Virus record (IMG/VR): IMGVR_UViG_3300031857_000069
Location: 1 to 64,000 of that record
Reading direction: 5' to 3' (one strand)
Length of the DNA stretch: 64,000 bases
Source: a virus
The notes beneath the pieces are model-generated. The model made no database searches. It saw nothing but the letters and a program-made list of their open reading frames with translations, and had not been told where the DNA came from. This document shows, one piece after another, positions 1-7,444 of the stretch (positions are counted from its first letter, which is position 1; each line of letters begins with the position of its first letter). The translations under genes and the position numbers were made by a program.

Positions 1-2
1 TA

Positions 3-338
3 GAAGGGTCCCTATATAGTAAGCAATTAGGTATTGCTGGGACAGTTGATTGTATCGCTGAATATGACGGCGAGTTAGCAATAATTGACTTTAAAACTTC
101 TAAAAAACCAAAACCACGAGAGTGGATCGAACACTACTTTGTTCAATGTATGGCTTACGGATGTATGCTATACGAACTGACTGGTATTTCAGTCAAAAAA
201 CTTGTAATCATTATGGCTTGTGAAAATGGAGAATGCGTCGTTTATGAAGAAAGAAACAAATCAAAGTACATCAAACTTCTCACAGAATACATTAGAAAGT
301 TTGTTAGAGATAAACTGGAACTCTATGGAACCAAATAA
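3..338 (+). CDS. PD-(D/E)XK exonuclease, 3' part
   Basis: This is the C-terminal 111 residues of a gene whose start lies left of the window. It contains the nuclease core GTVDCIAEYDGELAIIDFKT, in which GxxD and the later D-F-K fit the metal-binding D...DxK motif of Cas4/RecB-like PD-(D/E)XK nucleases. A following WxxHYFVQxxAY segment fits the conserved Q/Y motif of that family. T4-like cyanophages usually carry such an exonuclease just upstream of gp33, as here. It probably acts in DNA recombination or degradation. The 3' end overlaps gp33. Confidence 0.8.
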   Translation, partial: EGSLYSKQLGIAGTVDCIAEYDGELAIIDFKTSKKPKPREWIEHYFVQCMAYGCMLYELTGISVKKLVIIMACENGECVVYEERNKSKYIKLLTEYIRKFVRDKLELYGTK

Positions 339-585
339 AGAACTGGAACAGGCAATCGAAAATAAGTTTTTAACTCCTTCTAAGTTTGCTCTTGAGATTG
401 AAAAGATTGTTGCAGAAGAAAACTTCAACTATATTGACGCAATCGTTCACTATTGTGAAATCAATAGTCTTGAAGTAGAATCAGTAACAAAACTCATTTC
501 AAAACCTCTGAAAGAGCGACTCAAATGGGATGCAACCCGTTTGAACTTTATGAAGCGAACTTCGAAAGCAAAACTGCCTCTATGA
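325..585 (+). CDS. 33: gp33-like late transcription co-activator
   Basis: 86 aa. In T4, gp33 binds the RNA polymerase beta flap and links it to the sliding clamp for late transcription. The ATG at 325 is chosen because the next gene follows with an ATGA overlap and the product then has the size usual for cyanophage gp33. An in-frame start at 220 would bury its N-terminus in the exonuclease gene. Helical regions such as ELEQAIENKFLTPSKFALEI and the position between exonuclease and gp59 support the call. The N-terminal extension remains possible. Confidence 0.7.
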   Translation: MEPNKELEQAIENKFLTPSKFALEIEKIVAEENFNYIDAIVHYCEINSLEVESVTKLISKPLKERLKWDATRLNFMKRTSKAKLPL

Positions 586-1178
586 CCGTGACACCCTTTG
601 AAACTTATCAACATTATCTGTCACTCAAAAATCATTTTACAAATCCAAAATACGACTTCTTTAAGTACGGTGCGAAGACTCGTGCGAGTATAACGTCCTT
701 TAATCGACGCAAAGATAAGTATTTCTTCGAACGCACGAGTCGCAAATTTTCGGACAAGGAAATTGTAGATTTTCTAGTATCAAACTTTGTAGCATCAGAC
801 ACGCCTGGTAATCTCTGGATCGGTGAGATCATCAATTCGGGTGAGAGAACTTATGCTGACTGGATGAGACGCCAGCAAAGTTTGTCTTATATCTTCAAGC
901 AAGAATCGGAAGATATGTTGTCTGAAAGCAACTTAAAGCAGGTTCTTGATGCTTCAAAGCAACATCCAGTCATTCTAAAAAAGTTCCTGAGCGGGAAGAT
1001 TAGTATAGAAACCTTTACTATATGGGATAGAATATTCCTGTTCGGGAAGACCTTTGATAAGCAACTCCTGGACCCAGTGTGGGAAACCGTCAGTTTGAAA
1101 ATTTCAAAGTATAAACCATTTCTAAATATTGACGTGTTCAATTACAAGAAAATTTTAAGGGACATTATAGATGAGTAG
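582..1178 (+). CDS. 59: gp59 loader of replicative helicase
   Basis: 198 aa from ATG 582, which overlaps the gp33 stop as ATGA. An in-frame start at 525 would overlap gp33 more deeply. The N-terminus TPFETYQHYLSLKNHF matches the opening of T4 gp59-type helicase assembly proteins, which load gp41 helicase on gp32-coated ssDNA. Later features are a basic FNRRKDKYFFER segment and an all-helical C-terminal half. gp32 lies two genes downstream, so the DNA-binding partners are encoded together. Confidence 0.85.
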   Translation: MTVTPFETYQHYLSLKNHFTNPKYDFFKYGAKTRASITSFNRRKDKYFFERTSRKFSDKEIVDFLVSNFVASDTPGNLWIGEIINSGERTYADWMRRQQSLSYIFKQESEDMLSESNLKQVLDASKQHPVILKKFLSGKISIETFTIWDRIFLFGKTFDKQLLDPVWETVSLKISKYKPFLNIDVFNYKKILRDIIDE

Positions 1179-1503
1179 CTTTTTCGATTCTGATATTATT
1201 CAGGAAGAACTGAAAGAAATTAACAAGTTACAAGAAGAAATCTACGGAAGTATTTTAACTTTCGGTGGAATGTCCCGTGAGACCAAATTGGAGCACATTG
1301 AGAAACTTGAGCTCTTGCTAGAAAAGCAGAGAGTGATGTATACTAGGTTGTCCCTTTCAGACGACCCTCAAGCGGTTGAAATGAAAGAGAACCTACGCAA
1401 GTCAGTTGCCTTGATGGGTTTCCCACCAGAGACTGATATGCAAGTTTTATTCAGTAGTATGAACAAGACCATTGAATCACTCAAGCAATATATTGACAGG
1501 TGA
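1171..1503 (+). CDS. DUF1825 family protein
   Basis: 110 aa. The N-terminus SSFFDSDIIQEELKEI followed by a helical segment with EKQRVMYTRLSLSDDPQA matches the DUF1825 family, found in cyanobacteria and cyanophages. The function is unknown. It overlaps gp59 by 8 nt and sits between gp59 and gp32, suggesting co-expression with replication genes. Presence in both host and phage lineages suggests ancient exchange or a host-directed role (inference). Confidence 0.75.
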   Translation: MSSFFDSDIIQEELKEINKLQEEIYGSILTFGGMSRETKLEHIEKLELLLEKQRVMYTRLSLSDDPQAVEMKENLRKSVALMGFPPETDMQVLFSSMNKTIESLKQYIDR

Positions 1504-1565
1504 TTCAATCTTCGCTATACTATCTAAGTAAATCCCCCGAATCCAAACTATCCGAGGTAATCCAA

Positions 1566-2489
1566 ATGTCGTTTTCCGACCTTAAAAAACAGTCCAAGCT
1601 GGGCAATCTTACTGCCAAATTGGTCAAAGAAGTAGAAAAAATGAATACTAGTAGCGGTTCTAGTGATGAACGCTTCTGGAAATTAGAATGCGACAAAGCA
1701 AATAATGGTTATGCCGTGATCCGTTTCCTCCCTGCTCCTAACGGTGAAGACCTGCCGTTCGTGAAACTCTACAGTCACGCATTTCAGGGTTCTGGTGGTT
1801 GGTATATTGAAAACAGTCTCACCACTTTGAATCAGAAGGATCCTGTGTCCGAACTGAACTCCGAACTGTGGAACAACGGCACTGATGCTGGTAAAGAACT
1901 GGCACGTAAGCAAAAGCGTAAACTGACTTATATCTCCAACATCTACGTGGTGAAGGACCCTGCGAACCCCGCCAACGAAGGTAAGGTCTTCCTGTTCAAG
2001 TATGGTAAGAAGATCTTTGATAAACTTACCGCTGCAATGCAACCTGAGTTTGAAGATGAGGAAGCAATTGATCCATTTGACTTCTGGCAAGGTGCCAACT
2101 TCAAACTGAAGGCAAAGAACGTTGCTGGTTATCGTAACTATGACTCCTCTGAGTTTGCTGCATCTGCCCCTCTTCTGGACGACGATGACGCAATGGAAGC
2201 AATCTGGAAAAAGCAGTATTCGCTTGCTGAACTCGTTGCTGCCGATCAGTTCAAGTCTTATGATGATTTGAAGAAGCGTCTGGACTATGTGCTTGGCACC
2301 AAAGGCACTCCTCGCTATCAGGACCCTGAAGAGTTTGATGAGGATAATACTCGTGGTCCTGTGAAAGACCTTGATGAAGATCTTCGCAGTGAACTCAACA
2401 ATCTTCAACCTACTCGCCGTGCTGCGGCACCTGTGGAGGATGACGATGATGATGCGTTGTCGTATTTCGCCCGTCTTGCCGAAGATTGA
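1566..2489 (+). CDS. 32: gp32 single-stranded DNA-binding protein
   Basis: 307 aa. ATG 1566 is preceded by GAGGT at about 9 nt spacing, and an upstream in-frame start at 1500 lacks this. The N-terminal basic domain (residues 1-25) is the co-operativity region. The core includes YAVIRFLPAPNGEDLPFVKL and KGKVFLFKYG-like strands typical of gp32. The C-terminus ends in an acidic tail (VEDDDDDALSYFARLAED), which in T4 recruits gp59, polymerase and other partners. It coats ssDNA during replication and recombination. Confidence 0.93.
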   Translation: MSFSDLKKQSKLGNLTAKLVKEVEKMNTSSGSSDERFWKLECDKANNGYAVIRFLPAPNGEDLPFVKLYSHAFQGSGGWYIENSLTTLNQKDPVSELNSELWNNGTDAGKELARKQKRKLTYISNIYVVKDPANPANEGKVFLFKYGKKIFDKLTAAMQPEFEDEEAIDPFDFWQGANFKLKAKNVAGYRNYDSSEFAASAPLLDDDDAMEAIWKKQYSLAELVAADQFKSYDDLKKRLDYVLGTKGTPRYQDPEEFDEDNTRGPVKDLDEDLRSELNNLQPTRRAAAPVEDDDDDALSYFARLAED

Positions 2490-3076
2490 AAACAGATTAC
2501 TACATTGACCGTGTAAGTAAATCCGAAGCCGCAGAGTTACTTCTGCGGTTTCATTATCTTAAGGACTTTTCCAAATCCTTTAAGTCAGGTTACAACTACG
2601 GTCTTTATAAGGGCAATGACTTTTGCCCGTTGAATATTGGTGGTATTCAGGGAGTCTGTATCTTTACTGGACTTCCTGTACCTGAAATTGCAAAAGGAGC
2701 ATTTGGATTAGAACGGAATGAACAAGAAGGACTCTTTGAACTTTCCCGTCTTTGCATACACCCCGAAACACAAGGAACCGAGCATAATATCACTTCTTGG
2801 TTTGTTTCAAGATCGATTAGACAGTTACGGAAGGATACTGAAGTTAAAGCAATCATCTCTTACGCTGATAGTGATTTCCACAATGGTACAATCTATCGCG
2901 CTTGTAATTTTAAATATTGCGGACTTTCAGATCCAAAGAAAGATTTCTATTATGCAGACGGAACTAAACACTCTAGAGGCAAAGTTAAAGGTGCTGCAGG
3001 AGAATGGAAAGAACGCTCCCGCAAACACCGATATGTGATGGTTTTTGATAAGAAATTAAAATTATTGTGGACTTGA
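2486..3076 (+). CDS. Mom-like DNA-modification protein (GNAT fold)
   Basis: 196 aa. It starts at TTG 2486 overlapping the gp32 stop (TTGA), and no nearby in-frame ATG exists. The order of motifs ELLLRFHY, GICVFTGLP-like segment, FELSRLCI, an Asn-Ser stretch, IISYAD, then HNGTIYRACNFKYCGL fits the phage Mu Mom family, which modifies adenine in DNA to block restriction. The HxGxxYxAxxF signature is the strongest evidence. Substrate and chemistry cannot be read from sequence. It could instead be another GNAT acyltransferase. Its 3' end converges with gp53 over 15 nt. Confidence 0.6.
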   Translation: MKTDYYIDRVSKSEAAELLLRFHYLKDFSKSFKSGYNYGLYKGNDFCPLNIGGIQGVCIFTGLPVPEIAKGAFGLERNEQEGLFELSRLCIHPETQGTEHNITSWFVSRSIRQLRKDTEVKAIISYADSDFHNGTIYRACNFKYCGLSDPKKDFYYADGTKHSRGKVKGAAGEWKERSRKHRYVMVFDKKLKLLWT

Positions 3077-3712
3077 CGCTCTTGTGTTCTCAGTTCTAAT
3101 TACTTTATCATTAACATACTGAGATGATTGATCATAAGTCATCTCCTTTCTTACATCATTTAAAACTTGTTGCAAATAAACTGGTTTGAGAACATAAATG
3201 GTTCTTTTGTCATTGTTTTTTAGAACTTCATACTCATAGTTTGAAATACCAACAACTGGATTTAAAGATGCAGTTGGATCTCCTGGTTTTGGAATTGTAA
3301 AGTCAACATCAACAACTTTACCTGCTGGAAGAATTAAACGATCTTCAGAATCTTTGACTTCCGTTGTTTCATAATGATGAATTGAATTTAAATCTGCACC
3401 ATAAATTGACTCTGCATAATCATAAACTTGTGCATCAGACAGCGGCCATTGATCTCTAACTCTAGTAATTCCTGCAGTAATTAAAATAACCCAATCATAT
3501 TGCGAACTACCATAAAGTTCTTCCGCAATAGTATCTGGTCGAGCACCATCAATGATTTGATATTTGTCAAAAACTGTAAAAACATTTTGTAAGTCATCAC
3601 GAAGTTTGACTCTACGGAATAAGTTTTTTACAGTTAAATACTCATCAACAGAAGTCTTATCTGATAAGAATGATTGATATTCTAAGTTTGGTAGTGTTCT
3701 AAAATAAGACAT
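3062..3712 (-). CDS. 53: gp53 baseplate wedge protein
   Basis: 216 aa on the minus strand. An N-terminal region with LKNLFRRVKL-like text, then YQIIDGARPDTIAEELYGSS and YDWVILITAGI, is typical of T4-type gp53, whose LysM-like fold holds baseplate wedges together. It is the last gene of a minus-strand block (gp4, unknown, gp48, gp53). Its ATG shares one base with the gp48 stop codon, so translation is probably coupled. Confidence 0.85.
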   Translation of the reverse strand: MSYFRTLPNLEYQSFLSDKTSVDEYLTVKNLFRRVKLRDDLQNVFTVFDKYQIIDGARPDTIAEELYGSSQYDWVILITAGITRVRDQWPLSDAQVYDYAESIYGADLNSIHHYETTEVKDSEDRLILPAGKVVDVDFTIPKPGDPTASLNPVVGISNYEYEVLKNNDKRTIYVLKPVYLQQVLNDVRKEMTYDQSSQYVNDKVIRTENTRASSPQ

Positions 3713-4605
3713 TAGTAACCAACTCCAATATCGGTTTCTTTGTAATCTTCATTGTAAATTGGAGACAGTTCTTGGAATTGTAACGTCATTTGCATATGAA
3801 CAGGAGTTGCATCAGCATATGTTGCATATTGTGAAGAACCATTATAATTAATACTTATTTGTGTTAAAGCACATGGTTTAAAACGATGTAAGAATGGATG
3901 CTGCTTTCCACCACTCATATATTCTAACTTAAATACATTTGGTGCTTTAACAAATAAACCACCACCATTTTGGTCTGGTGTCCCTTTTCGAGGAGTCATA
4001 TTCTTTTTGAATATTCTAATAATATTTTTAATCATTTCAGACTCTTTTTGAGATCTTGGGACCATATCAAAAGAAAATTGATATGCTGGGCGAAGAGTTA
4101 CACCATTAAATAGTAGTTCAACGTTTTGATTAAAAATTTGTCCAGTTGCTCTGGAAATAATTGAATTAATATCTCCTTGACCTAATGCTGCCGCCATTGC
4201 TGCACCTGCTGCACCTGCTGCAGTTGCTTTTTGACCTTCTCCAGATTTTATGGCTTCAGTAATATTTCCAAATGCTTTTGTAATTGATTCCCCAACCGAT
4301 CCTACAAGATTGGAACTTAATATAGCACTATTTCCACCTGCAGCAAGAGTTGCTTGAACTGGATTCATAGTTCCAGATGTCCAATCTGCAGCATTATTGT
4401 CTTGAATATTTGCTGGCATTGGAAGTATAATTGTTGCCAGAGAATTTTTGATATTTCCAGATTGATTTAATGCTTCTTCTGTTGTTCTTAATGCAAAACC
4501 ACCCGTTAAATTAAGACCAGGTGCTTTATATTCAATCACCTGAATCTTAAAATAGTCGTCTTGATTTCCAATATTTTTAATCGGATATCGGAAGTAATCT
4601 GCCAT
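3712..4605 (-). CDS. 48: gp48 baseplate tail-tube cap
   Basis: 297 aa. The start MADYFRYPIKNIGNQDDYFKI, an Ala/Gly-rich middle (AAGAAGAAMAAALGQG) and the C-terminal FQFSFDMVPRSQKE/FKPCALTQISINYN-type strands fit cyanophage gp48, which with gp54 caps the hub and nucleates tail-tube polymerisation. It lies between an unknown gene and gp53 in the same minus-strand operon. Confidence 0.82.
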   Translation of the reverse strand: MADYFRYPIKNIGNQDDYFKIQVIEYKAPGLNLTGGFALRTTEEALNQSGNIKNSLATIILPMPANIQDNNAADWTSGTMNPVQATLAAGGNSAILSSNLVGSVGESITKAFGNITEAIKSGEGQKATAAGAAGAAMAAALGQGDINSIISRATGQIFNQNVELLFNGVTLRPAYQFSFDMVPRSQKESEMIKNIIRIFKKNMTPRKGTPDQNGGGLFVKAPNVFKLEYMSGGKQHPFLHRFKPCALTQISINYNGSSQYATYADATPVHMQMTLQFQELSPIYNEDYKETDIGVGY

Positions 4606-4628
4606 TTATTTTTTCTAACTATTTATTG

Positions 4629-5225
4629 TTAGTTTTGAATTATTTTTCCGTAGGGAATTCTTAGTAAAATTGAAAATTCATCTCTGCTCAATTCATATAA
4701 TCCGCTAACTAATCGATCTCCATCTTGAGTATTGTATTGTCTATATTTTCCAAGATGAAAATTAAAACCTCTAAATCCTTTTGGTAATAAACTATCAACA
4801 ATAATTAATGGGTATCGATCATAAAGAATTCTTGGAGTTTTAGCATAATAAACATAAGTATAATATCTTCCAGGAGCAGGTGGAAGAGGTGTTTCACTTC
4901 CACTAAGTCTGGATAATATTTCATTCATGAGCTCATCGGGGGTTTCTACTCCTAATAAAGATTCTTTTAACTCAGTAAGACTTTTTGATTTACTTTTACT
5001 ATAAGTGGGACCTTTAACTCTTCTAGGAAGTTTTGGATTTGCTTCAATATAATCAATATCAACTTTAATAATATTAATCAGTTGTTGCTTAGTTAATCTT
5101 TCATATCCTGCAAGTTTTCCCTTTCCACTTGCTGTCTGATAATAAGGATTATATTCTTTAGCAATTTCTACTAATTCTTTTTGGTTATATTGATCTAATG
5201 GTTTTTCGTATCCTGTGAGTGCCAT
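4629..5225 (-). CDS. Unknown cyanophage protein between gp4 and gp48
   Basis: 198 aa. The N-terminal half has helical text such as YNQKELVEIAKEYNPYYQTA and ERLTKQQLINIIK, resembling small SAP/Rho-N-like helix pairs (weak). The C-terminal half (about 118-198) is strand-rich with YYAKTPRILYDRYPLIIVDS and GFRGFNFHLGKYRQY, a pattern I recall from unnamed virion-associated proteins of T4-like marine phages. Its ATG shares a base with the gp4 stop. Position suggests a head-completion or baseplate role, but no function is assigned. Confidence 0.7.
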   Translation of the reverse strand: MALTGYEKPLDQYNQKELVEIAKEYNPYYQTASGKGKLAGYERLTKQQLINIIKVDIDYIEANPKLPRRVKGPTYSKSKSKSLTELKESLLGVETPDELMNEILSRLSGSETPLPPAPGRYYTYVYYAKTPRILYDRYPLIIVDSLLPKGFRGFNFHLGKYRQYNTQDGDRLVSGLYELSRDEFSILLRIPYGKIIQN

Positions 5226-5662
5226 TACTTGATACCTAGTTCGTGTTCTGTGATGATTTTGAACTCATATCCACGATCAGCACACCATTCTTTTGCTGCT
5301 TCCCACTTTGATTGATTTTTAGCATACTCATAAACCTCACTGATATATCTCTTCGTTTGTCTTTGAGGTTTGATAGGAGGAACCGTTTGCTTTGATGGTT
5401 TAATCTCAATCATATATTTTTTGATTGACCCATTCGATTCTTTGACTTTAATAAGAAAATCTGGAAAGTAACGATGTATCTTCCCGTCCACTGGAGAACG
5501 GTAGGGAATCGCTTTTTCTTCAGATTGCCATTCAATTATATTTTCATTTAGATCGCAATAAGTGCAAAATTTTCTTTCCCATAAAGAACGATATATGATA
5601 TTTGTAACATCTCCACGATACTTATCTGGAAATGATGGTTTATATTTTCCTTTGTATGACAT
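5225..5662 (-). CDS. 4: gp4 head completion protein
   Basis: 145 aa. The motif order KYKPSFPDKYRGDVTNIIYRS, LWERKFCTYCD, EWQSEEKAIPYRSPVDGK and HRYFPDFLIKVKE closely follows T4 gp4 (also called gp50/65), needed to complete heads so tails can join. The IPYRSPVDGKIHRYFPDF stretch with E-x-K later resembles a PD-(D/E)XK-like nuclease fold, as known for this family. It is the first gene of the minus-strand operon and diverges from gp54. Confidence 0.9.
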   Translation of the reverse strand: MSYKGKYKPSFPDKYRGDVTNIIYRSLWERKFCTYCDLNENIIEWQSEEKAIPYRSPVDGKIHRYFPDFLIKVKESNGSIKKYMIEIKPSKQTVPPIKPQRQTKRYISEVYEYAKNQSKWEAAKEWCADRGYEFKIITEHELGIK

Positions 5663-5701
5663 CTAAATACTTATACTATAAGACTCATATAAGGTATTTA
5701 G
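5663..5701. promoter_or_regulatory. Palindromic divergent promoter region
   Basis: The 40-nt gap between the divergent starts of gp4 and gp54 is an imperfect inverted repeat: CTAAATACTTATA on the left and TATAAGGTATTTAG on the right, with one bulged base. Each arm gives an AT-rich late-promoter-like sequence facing outwards. It probably drives both morphogenesis operons. Confidence 0.45.
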
Positions 5702-5702
5702 A

Positions 5703-6521
5703 GTGGCAGTTAGACCCCGTAGAATATCGGATATAAAACCATTATTCACTAACCTTGCTCAAACTTCTCATTATGAAGTAAAGTTTGGTGGTCTTCCTCC
5801 ACAATTATTATCTTATCTAAGTAGAAAAGGAATTGATCGTCGATTCATTGCAGAAGATGTTGGACTTTTATGTAATAATGCTGCTCTTCCAACAACACAA
5901 CTTTCAGTAGCAGAAGTTTCTGGAAACTATATTGGAATCACAGAAAATTTTGCTCATCGTAGAGTCTATCAAGATATTAGTCTAGAATTTTATGTCGATA
6001 AAAATTATAAAACCTTGAAGTTTCTTGAACATTGGATGGAATTCATCGCAAGTGGATCTACTAATCCAATTGATAGTCAATTAAATCCAATCAATAATAA
6101 TGTTGATCAAGGATATTTTACTAGAATGCAGTATCCGGAATATTACAAATCAAATCGCACTCGTATTATTAAATTTGATCGTGATTATAAGAGAGAATTG
6201 GAATATACTTTTATCGGTTTGTATCCTTATAATATTGCATCAATTCCAGTTTCATACTCACAATCAAACGTGATGTCTATGCAAGCAACATTTAAAATTG
6301 AGCGTTATGTAGTTGGTAAATCTTATAGTAAAGATATTTTTGAGAATATTGATAATAATAACGAAGTCGGGCAACCTCCACAACAACCACAAAGAGATCC
6401 AAAACCAAGATTAGTTCCAAGATCTCCTGGATCTATTCCTTCAAATGGTGTAGAATTGTTACCTGCTGGTCAAACTTTATATGAGTCTCTTTACGGGACG
6501 GATCTGCAAAAGTATAGATAA
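5703..6521 (+). CDS. 54: gp54-like baseplate tail-tube initiator
   Basis: 272 aa, GTG start at 5703 with AAGG eight bases upstream. Text such as YEVKFGGLPPQLLSYL, FAHRRVYQDISLEFYVDKNYKTLKFLEHWM and ELEYTFIGLYPYNIASIPVSYSQ fits the gp54/gp19-like tube fold that starts tail-tube assembly above gp48. The C-terminal 60 residues are Pro/Gln-rich. The assignment relies on family memory plus position next to gp48/gp4. Confidence 0.7.
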   Translation: MAVRPRRISDIKPLFTNLAQTSHYEVKFGGLPPQLLSYLSRKGIDRRFIAEDVGLLCNNAALPTTQLSVAEVSGNYIGITENFAHRRVYQDISLEFYVDKNYKTLKFLEHWMEFIASGSTNPIDSQLNPINNNVDQGYFTRMQYPEYYKSNRTRIIKFDRDYKRELEYTFIGLYPYNIASIPVSYSQSNVMSMQATFKIERYVVGKSYSKDIFENIDNNNEVGQPPQQPQRDPKPRLVPRSPGSIPSNGVELLPAGQTLYESLYGTDLQKYR

Positions 6522-6524
6522 ATA
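6517..6524 (+). promoter_or_regulatory. Candidate late promoter GATAAATA
   Basis: GATAAATA overlaps the gp54 stop and lies 25 nt before gp26. It differs by one base from the T4 late consensus TATAAATA. T4-like phages read such sites with gp55/gp33 polymerase. Confidence 0.4.
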
Positions 6525-6548
6525 ATTTTATCTGATTTGTAGGTGAAT

Positions 6549-7268
6549 ATGCCATTACCCACTGTTGTAACTCCGTCTTATAGTTTAGAAATTCCATCTC
6601 TTAAAAAAGAAATCAAATATCGCCCTTTTCTTGTAAAAGAAGAAAAGATCTTGATTATTGCAATGGAGAGTGAAGACTCAAAACAAATTGCTGATGCTGT
6701 TAAAAATGTCATTAGCAATTGTATTTTAACAAAAGGAATTAAGGTTGATCAACTTGCAACCTTTGATATTGAATATTTGTTTCTTAATATTCGTGGAAAG
6801 TCTGTTGGTGAAAATGTTGATGTTTTAATTACTTGTCCTGATGATGGTCAAACACAAGTTCCAATCAGCATTAATCTTGATGATATTAAAATTAGTGTAA
6901 ATGAAGAACATTCTAGAGATATTAAATTAGATTCTAATCTAACTCTTAGAATGAAGTATCCATCAATGAAAGAGTTTATCAAAACAAACTTTGGAAATGA
7001 CTTTAACATGAGTGTTGATGATACTTTTGATTTGATTATGTCTTGTGTGGAACAAGTTTATAATGAAGAAGAATCTTGGTCAGCATCTGATTGCACAGCA
7101 AAAGAACTTTCTGAATTTATTGATCAGTTAAGTTCAAAGCAATTCAAAGAAGTTGAAAAGTTTTTTGCAACGATGCCTAAACTTTCTCATACACTTAAAG
7201 TCAAGAATCCAAATACTGGAGTTGAGAGTGAAGTATTACTGGAAGGGTTATCAAGTTTTTTCGCTTAG
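6549..7268 (+). CDS. 26: gp26-like baseplate hub / tail assembly protein
   Basis: 239 aa. The text YSLEIPSLKKEIKYRPFLVKEEK, then AIESED-like KQIADAVKNVISNCIL and FDIEYLFLNIRGKSVGE, is the signature of the T4 gp26-type baseplate protein family. ATG 6549 follows an AGGTG ribosome-binding site closely; GTG 6543 lies in that site and is less likely. The last codons include a TTTTTTC slippery run, so part of the product is probably extended by -1 frameshifting into the following short frame. The role would be hub assembly or tape-measure chaperoning. Confidence 0.8.
   Translation: MPLPTVVTPSYSLEIPSLKKEIKYRPFLVKEEKILIIAMESEDSKQIADAVKNVISNCILTKGIKVDQLATFDIEYLFLNIRGKSVGENVDVLITCPDDGQTQVPISINLDDIKISVNEEHSRDIKLDSNLTLRMKYPSMKEFIKTNFGNDFNMSVDDTFDLIMSCVEQVYNEEESWSASDCTAKELSEFIDQLSSKQFKEVEKFFATMPKLSHTLKVKNPNTGVESEVLLEGLSSFFA
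7256..7262 (+). promoter_or_regulatory. Putative -1 ribosomal frameshift site
   Basis: The heptamer T TTT TTC fits the X XXY YYZ slippery rule in the gp26 frame, two codons before the stop at 7266. Slipping back one base gives TTT CGC TTA GGA ATG GCT, which stays open to 7444. This resembles the gpG/gpGT frameshift of tail assembly chaperones. Confidence 0.6.
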
Positions 7269-7270
7269 GA

Positions 7271-7444
7271 ATGGCTCATGAAAATCTTGAGTCATATTAT
7301 AAAACTAACTTTTCTCTTGTTCAACACCATAAATATTCATTGACAGAAATAGAAAATCTTATACCTTGGGAAAGGGAAGTTTATATTGCTCTTCTCAAAC
7401 AATATATTGAAGAAGAAAACTTAAAGAACAACACAAATGGCTGA
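7271..7444 (+). CDS. gp26 frameshift extension / small hub protein
   Basis: 57 aa from ATG 7271, or a C-terminal extension of gp26 through the -1 slip at 7256-7262, since the frame is open from there. The motif TEIENLIPWEREVYIALLKQYIEEE is conserved in my memory of T4-like phages as the short frame after gp26. Both modes may operate. It overlaps the next gene by 8 nt. Confidence 0.7.
   Translation: MAHENLESYYKTNFSLVQHHKYSLTEIENLIPWEREVYIALLKQYIEEENLKNNTNG

Noticed and set aside
1683-2408. 241-aa open frame opposite gp32
   Set aside because: gp32 is certain on the plus strand. The reverse text has no recognisable motif.
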